Assembly (NCBI GenBank): GCA_036971715.1
Contig: JAVHJL010000011.1
Coordinates: 1,240,001 to 1,304,000, forward strand
Direction of reading: 5' to 3'
Length of the DNA: 64,000 nucleotides
Origin: Arthrobotrys musiformis
Taxonomy: Eukaryota; Ascomycota; Orbiliomycetes; Orbiliales; Orbiliaceae
The translations under genes and the position numbers were made by a program. This document shows, one piece after another, positions 58,161 to 64,000 of this stretch (position 1 is the stretch's first letter; every line of letters begins with the position of its first letter). The notes under the pieces are model-generated. The model was given only the letters and a program-made list of their open reading frames with translations, was not told the origin of the DNA and searched no databases.

Positions 58161-59251
58161 TCAATGGCCCCCAGAGCCTCTCGCAAAGATACGAACTCCA
58201 GCATCGCTTTCATAATACAGCATCTCCTTCTCTTCCACTATCCCGTCAGTATCTCCCAAGTTACCTGCACCTCTAGTAACCTTGAGCACCCCACTTATAT
58301 CCTTTGCCACCCCTGTATCCAGCAGCCTAAGTGATAGGATGGCATCCGCGGTGTGTGCTAGCGATATTACTAGATTTGCGTGCGATAGCTCTAGTGGGGT
58401 TGATGATGCTGATGTTTGGATCAATACTGAGTCCGAGGGGAGGAGGATTGTAGTTGTGGATGATATCTATTCTCAAATATTAACATCCATCGCCAATTGG
58501 GATAATAAATCAGTTATGATAGTATAGAGAAAGGGGAGAAAAACATACGTCTCGTAAATCGTATACCAGGTCCTCAACAGCTCTGACATCGATCCCCGCC
58601 GCAGCGATGAGTACATCCAACCCTTCGACTACCAACTTTGGTCTCGTCCCACTCGAACCAAGGCCCTGTAATGCTGTCTTTATAACATCTAGTTGTCTTA
58701 AAGCGACAGGAGATGGAGACGGCCCAAGCGATATATATTTTATGGGATCTGCGGGAGCTGCTGTAGGTGCAGATTGTGGGATCTGTCGAGGCGGTATTGG
58801 CCCTCCTCGAGGTGGTATTCCTCCTACCCGCTGCGAAGGTGCAGGTATAGATTGCACCGGTGCAGATGCAGGTGTAGATACAACAGGAAGGAACAGCTTC
58901 GAGAAGCCGTCTATGAACGTCAATGTCCCCTTCCTGAGGTGTGATTGAAGATCGAGGCCCTATACCATTCATCAGTCTACTACCCCAATACCATATCTAT
59001 ACTAAATAAGCAATAATAATATGGGAAATACGTACATGCCTCTTCCCGCCCTCCCTAAAATACGCAAACTCATTAAGAAAAGACGCAAACACGACGTTTT
59101 CTCCACTTATAAGACTGTTGTGGAGGAGACTGTAAGTGAGCCATGACGGTGAAGTGCCCAGGACGGAGGTGATGAGTAGAAGCTGGGATTCCTGCGGGAG
59201 GAAACGGAAGGATTGGCCGAGGATTTCAGCCGGTGTGGGGAGCTTTGACAT
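58161..59251 (-). CDS. ELP6: Elongator complex subunit 6
   Basis: Three exons on the minus strand, 59251-59036, 58959-58549 and 58466-58161, all phase 0, give about 310 residues. ELP6 forms the Elp4-Elp5-Elp6 hetero-hexamer, the RecA-like ring of Elongator needed for wobble-uridine modification of tRNA. Supporting sequence: LITSVLGTSPSWLTYSLLHN near the start, GLDL followed by LTFIDGFSKLF, DVLIAAAG, and the end STPLELSHANLVISLAHTAD with LDTGVAKDISGVLKVTRG. The ATP-binding Walker A loop is absent, as in other Elp6 proteins. A Pro/Gln-rich insert separates the two core strands. The long plus-strand frame opposite is a shadow. Confidence 0.88.
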
Positions 59252-61024
59252 TTTATTATTATTTTATGGGTTTGTTGAAATTTTGAAGCTCGGTTTGATA
59301 TCGAGATAGCTGTGGAATGCCGAGCTCATTTTGGTGGGATGAGATGAGGCGCGCTGAGCCACACACAAAGTGGCGGTGGTGTGGCGGTGCGATATCACCA
59401 ACTTACCACACTGTCAACGCAACGACAACGCAACGTCAACGTCGGACGACGGCGGACGCGTCGTTGATGCGGAATGCGGATCTTGAGAGCATTCATGGGA
59501 TTCAGGGATGCGGGCCGGCGGCAAAAGCTGCGCAAATACTAGGACTACAAATTCGCACGCTATTACCTTTCGCTATCCAAAGCCGTTGCTGAGATATCAT
59601 CCCGCGATTCGGAACTATATTTTCTGTCAACAACCAGACGAAATGGAATAAAATGAACTCCTATTAGGGCTTTTTAGGAGTGCTATAGTTGTATAGAAGA
59701 CTAAAAAGGTGTTGTATGGGCTGTTGCAGTAAGAATAGCAGGGGGCATATGTATCGAAGTCTCGGATTGCCCCCAGTCACAACCTTGTACCCAGATGTAT
59801 TCAGGACCAATATCTGGTAGTCTTGAAGCATTACAGTCTATCAAGGCGGATGCATTGACCAAGTGTATGCTTTTGTGAAGTTAGACTTTGATGGGGTGCG
59901 GTAAAAGCAGCATCGAAAGATGCCGTTGTGCTTTCCCACCCTTCTGCGGACATACTGCACTCCCTCTGCACTCCCCATCCTCCCAACATACGGTGAAGTC
60001 CTGAAAAGCTGAGCGAATCACACAACATCATCGCCCAACCCCCCGACCCCATCTGTCCCATCTCAAATCACAACGACCTCATAAATATACCCCCCAATCA
60101 ATGAAAATGTGCCAAAAAGTATTACTGTCCCCACCCAATTGCTTCAATAGATCCTCGAAGCCATCCAGAATCGAACCTTTATCCCCCCGCACCCCCCCTT
60201 TCTTCTCCCACCAGAACTTCCCCCGCCCCCACCCCCCGTTCCCCAAATTCCAAAGTAAGAAAAAAAATGTTTCCAAAAAAAACCCCCGTGTCCAACCCAT
60301 CAGACCCACATTTCTCTAGACCCTTGCCTGACCCGGAAGTTTAAGGCACCGCTCCCGTCCATTGATGAGTTTTTAGGCTATACTGTCCGGTTTAGTGAAC
60401 GACCGTTTGGTTAGTCCAGGTGGAATCTAGGAAATCCCGATGGAGGAAGCACAACTGGACTTCTGATGGCTTTTAACCAACTGTACCATGAGGGCTAGGG
60501 GGTTAACATCAGGAGAATCCATGTTGTATATAAGGGTCCGAAATTGGAAAATGCGTGCGGAGTGTGTTTTGTTGCGGGGCAGAGGCATTCGAGGACTCTC
60601 GGCGATTGGCCAGCAATCTTGGATTCAATACTCTCGGCGGAAAATCATATTGTAATTTGGAGGGAGCTGTGTGCGCATTTCTATAGTATTGGAGTATACA
60701 GTCTCGGCACTATACATACCATTGCCCTCTGCCCCATATAACACGCCAGTACCTATTGCAGTAAGACACTGTTCCACACTAAATCTAGCCATTTCAGCCA
60801 TGTCTTGCCTAACAGCGGTGTACTGTATTGTATACTGTGGTACATTATGTATTATATTGTATGGATGTGTGGCTGACTAAGCCACAGTTACCGGCGATGT
60901 GGCTTGTACCGACACATGACGTCGTCCAGCGCCCACTCGAGATTTGATATAATATCTATCATCAACCTCCATAAAATGAAGATCTGTGACTCTGTTAATA
61001 CCTAATTGACAAACTATCCTCGAT
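59252..61024. other. divergent intergenic region
   Basis: The stretch lies between ELP6 (-) and the J-domain gene (+). A GT/GC-rich repeat of CAACG units occurs near 59,415-59,450, and a TATATAAGG motif near 60,525. Frames of 60-90 codons occur but have no motifs. I see no RNA gene. Confidence 0.45.
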
Positions 61025-61895
61025 ATGTCTAGCGGTGAGTTATCCCTTCTCACATATGTGTACACCATCGAGAGATTCAACGATACTGACAGCTGCTAGA
61101 ATCCGTCGACTACTGTACGTCTTCTCGATCTGATCTATCGATATCAATACGATAGAATGGTGGTTATTGACAGTGGATATAATAGACGAAGTCCTGGGCA
61201 TCTCGCCCAATGCGACTCGCGACGAAATCCGAAAGGCATACAAAGTGAAAGCCCTGCAGACCCATCCAGGTAGCCTCCACCTCCATGCTTCAATCGGTAT
61301 TCTACTTGGTCAATCGACATCCTAAGCTGATAGGAAGTAGACAGAGTACCGGTCAACCACCCGGACCGCCCGTCGCGGACTCGCCAGTTCCAGATAGTCA
61401 ACGATGCGTACTACACCCTCTCGGACCCGACCAGACGTCGAGATTACGATGCTACACGAGTACGCCGGCAGAGCAGAAGGCCGGAGCGGGAGCGTGAATG
61501 GCAGGACGAGCAGTTTGGCGAGTTCTTCGAGTGTGTACCCTTCTTACCATATCGATTGCCGTATCGATTATTATATTAAATACTTTACTGATGCAATAAA
61601 CTATAAAAACAGAGAGATGATGGACCAAGAAGGACTGCGCAATGAAGTACGAGAAGAGGGCACTGGCAAATTCTGGTCGCTGATCGGAGCCATCGCGGGG
61701 GCAATTCTGGGGTATATTCTATACGATATGACGGGGCTGTTGGCGGGGCTGTTAGCGGGGAACCGGCTGGGCGCCGTCAGAGACAAACGAGGGAAGAGTG
61801 TCTACGAGGTTTTCCAGGAGATGCCACAGGCCGAGAAGATGCGCATATTGGCGCAGCTGGCTGCCCGGGTGCTCGCCGGTATGACTTCTTCTTGA
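61025..61895 (+). CDS. J-domain protein with C-terminal glycine-zipper helices
   Basis: Five exons, 61025-61034 (10 nt), 61100-61114 (15 nt), 61186-61269, 61341-61530 and 61613-61895, give about 193 residues starting MSSESVDYYEVLGISPNATR. The J domain (about 7-75) has the HPD signature, with an intron splitting HP from D, then VNDAYYTLSDPTRRRDYDAT. An Arg-rich link leads to FGEFFEEMMDQEGLR and a Gly/Ala-rich pair of helices (IGAIAGAILGYI, LLAGLLAGNRLGAVRD), ending VYEVFQEMPQAEKMRILAQL. J-domain proteins stimulate Hsp70; the glycine-zipper region suggests membrane insertion, perhaps mitochondrial or ER. The acceptor at 61186 was chosen because it restores the canonical DYYEVLGI; an alternative upstream gives DYLDIIDEVLGI. 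Confidence 0.78.
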
Positions 61896-62404
61896 TCATG
61901 ACCTCCCTCGACTCTCCATTATAATACACCACGATGTCCGTGATATACGTACCGGTACCTGTACCCGTATACTCTGCTGTATTCATGGTGCAGTACCAGT
62001 ACCGGGCAGCATGTAATATATGGCAGTAGTGGTTATTAGCCGAAGCAAATTCCCGGCTGCAGTTTGTCTCCTTGTCTCTTTCTGCATCTCATCGCCCTTC
62101 TCCTGATTCTTATTGACCCAACATCGTACCACTGCTACTTATCCCTCGACGCATGATACTTTGCTATACCTCCCTCCCCTCTCATCCATCCATACATCCA
62201 ATACTAGCGTGCATATTATTTTTATTGGTTCCGTGTGCGGGTTAGCGTCGACTCTCTTCCCTCCCATATTCACCAGGCTGGGGGCCCATCTCACTGTGCA
62301 GCTCTGCAGTCTCAGCCAATACCGGCTTAACGCGTTTATTCACACCTTATTTTCCAGTGTTTTTTTCGTGACTTGACGGAAAATCGAAGAGAGAAAAAAA
62401 GAAA
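61896..62404. other. intergenic, no gene seen
   Basis: The stretch between two plus-strand genes contains C/T-rich and AT-rich blocks and no motif-bearing frame. It probably holds the promoter of the last gene. Confidence 0.5.
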
Positions 62405-64000
62405 ATGTCGGGCGCCAGGACTTCGTTTGTATGTTCTTCTTTTCCTTTTCCTCCTCTTCCTCCTCCTCCTTCCATGCTCTCTCGTACATACGTGCTCTCC
62501 TCCACCTCCTCCCCCGGTCGTCTCAAGTGTCCCGTCTGGTTCCTCTCCCGCGATATCGCCTGTCACGTTTTTCGTATGCACTGTTTTTTTTAGATTATAA
62601 ATTTTTTTGCCCCCCATCCAATACTTTTTTTTCTTAAATTTATTTAAATATACAAGGAATTTAAACACACAAGGCCGCTGTATCTCTTAGCTCTGCGGCA
62701 ATGGCTGTCCCGCTCGTACATACCCACCATCCCCTAACCCACATCTACATTCCCTCATATGCTAATTACCACGGGATGGAAAAAATAGTATCGCCGTGAC
62801 GGCCAATCGCGTCGCGCAGTCCGTAATCAGCAACAATTCGACCACGATGTCTTCGAAGGTCTCCCCATCCGCCGATGGAACAAACAATGGATGTGGTTCG
62901 CCAAAAAGAACGTCCCGCCCCCTCCTCCGCCCGAACTCCCACTCCCGAAGGAAACGCATCTGTTAACCCCGATGTCGCAAACCCTCCTCAAAGCCGCGCG
63001 AAACGGGACGTTGGGGAAACCGCAGGATGAGGAGGATGCGGCTCTAGCTGAGAAGAAGCCGACGGGGAGTACGCGGTTATTCATGACGAATAAGTGGACT
63101 GTGATCCCGCGTGAGGATGAGCCTGCGGAACCGGAGTATTTGGGACGGCCGCCGGATACGTTTAGTAGGCATAGTAGGTTGGTGAAGAAGAAGGTTAATG
63201 GGAAGGTTGTTATTGTTGAGGAGGAGTTGGAGGATGTGTACCCTGAGGTTCCGGTTGTTACTGGGGCTGTTGCGGTTGATGGGGCGGCTGTGGGGGCTTC
63301 GCCTGCGCATCCGGTTAAGAGACGGCCTCCGCCGCCGAAGAGGAAGCCTGGGAGGGGGAGGAAACCGGGGTTTAAGAAGATGGTTACTTTCTCTGAGGAT
63401 GGGAGGGCTTTGCCGACTGGTGAGGGACATGCGACGCCTAGTGGTACAGCTGGGAATGGTGGGGAGGGTGAAGGGGATGGAGATGGAGAAGGTGAAGGTG
63501 AAGGTGAAGGAGAGGGTGAGGGTGAGGGCGAGGGTGAAGGGGAAGATGATGTTGAGATGGGGGATGCGGAGGATGGAACTCCTGATGATCAAGATAATGA
63601 CGGGGAAGATGGGGAAGGGGATAATGATGCCGAAGCTACTCCTTTCGAGAAAACGGCGACTCCAGAAGTTGCTGCCGCTGCTCAAGTTAAGAAAGAGGGG
63701 ACCATCGAACCTATGGATCTAGCATCGCCCACCCCAGCGGCCGCTGCTGCTATTATCCCCCCAATCGCCGAGGTTGTCGAGGCAAAGGTCAAATCTCCTA
63801 CTCCCGTCGCGCCCGCTGCGGAGGTCAAGGAATCTACACCGGAAGACGCTCCCGCCGCTGCACCGGTTGTAGAAACAGAGCCCTCCGACGATGCCGTCGC
63901 CGCCCCAGAACCTACTCCTGCTGTCGAAGCCCCGGGATCGGCAGAAAAGAGTCCAACACCCCCTCAAGCCGCCGCCGAGGAGGAAAACCCGACCAGTCCA
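62405..64000 (+). CDS. unknown conserved-type protein with Gly/Glu repeat (C-terminus beyond window)
   Basis: The long frame from an acceptor at 62789 to the window edge (404 codons, no stop) is clearly coding: YRRDGQSRRAVRNQQQFDHD, EGLPIRRWNKQWMWFAKKN, PPPPPPELPLPKETHLL, AARNGTLGKP and RLFMTNKWTVIPRED. A short first exon, 62405-62428 (MSGARTSF), with a GTATGT donor would join it in phase 0 across a 360-nt intron; this first exon is a guess. The middle is basic and proline-rich (KRRPPPPKRKPGRGRK, AT-hook-like), then a long Gly-Glu repeat (about 63,464-63,545), an acidic stretch and a Pro/Ala-rich tail. Composition suggests a nuclear chromatin-associated protein. I do not recognise the family. 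Confidence 0.6.
63464..63545 (+). repeat. GGTGAA/GGTGAG hexamer repeat inside a coding frame
   Basis: Hexamer units of the GGTGAA/GGTGAG/GGGGAT type repeat about 13 times, encoding alternating Gly and Glu (with some Asp). The mix of units shows an old, interrupted microsatellite that keeps the reading frame. Confidence 0.8.

Noticed and set aside
59317..59592. 91-codon frame divergent from ELP6
   Set aside because: Composition is dominated by CAACG repeat and no motif is present. Likely promoter DNA.
63077..63685. 202-codon minus-strand frame opposite the Gly/Glu repeat
   Set aside because: Phe/Thr and Pro/Arg-rich low complexity produced by the antisense of the hexamer repeat.

Overview
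The window is nuclear DNA of a filamentous ascomycete (Pezizomycotina). The evidence is the short GT-AG introns (mostly 50-110 nt), the AT-rich intergenic stretches with pyrimidine-rich 5' leaders, and a gene set of fungal type: Arb2-domain protein, Clr5-ankyrin protein, CorA-like membrane protein, ASH1-type methyltransferase, Sos7-like kinetochore protein. I lean weakly towards Pezizomycetes (truffle/morel class), because Clr5-ankyrin and CorA-like families are, from memory, abundant there; this is inference. All products are called from motifs and remembered family features. No search was run.

Layout. 0-5 kb: a telobox Myb gene running off the left edge (-), then a membrane-anchored, catalytically dead aspartyl-protease-like gene (+). 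5.6-13.8 kb: REV3 (DNA polymerase zeta) and pantothenate kinase (+). 14-17 kb: a Sos7-like kinetochore gene (-) divergent from a small four-helix DUF7704-like membrane protein (+). 17-24 kb: a long pyrimidine-rich leader and an ASH1-like H3K36 methyltransferase (+). 24-28.4 kb: phosphoserine phosphatase (-) divergent from a UFL1-like UFM1 ligase (+). 29-35.4 kb: PAPS reductase (+), an Arb2-domain protein (+), the ribosome-biogenesis WD40 protein IPI3 (-) and a small membrane protein (-). 36.6-43.9 kb: two accessory genes that both look decayed, a Clr5-ankyrin gene and a CorA-like gene. 43.9-49 kb: a gene-poor tract. 49-54 kb: a VIT-domain protein without a vWA domain and a disordered repeat-bearing protein. 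54.6-64 kb: lipoyl synthase (+), SNX3/Grd19 (-), Elongator subunit ELP6 (-), a J-domain protein with micro-exons (+), and the start of an unknown Gly/Glu-repeat protein running off the right edge (+).

The genes are mainly independent housekeeping functions and not a pathway cluster. The most notable items are: a recognisable UFL1 E3-ligase gene in an ascomycete, where UFMylation is generally thought lost; a VIT protein that keeps the surrounding architecture but lacks the vWA domain; a protease-fold membrane protein with neither catalytic Asp; and the decayed accessory pair beside a gene desert. Exon coordinates were derived by hand from reading frames and splice consensus. They are reliable where both frames and family motifs agree, and uncertain where stated.
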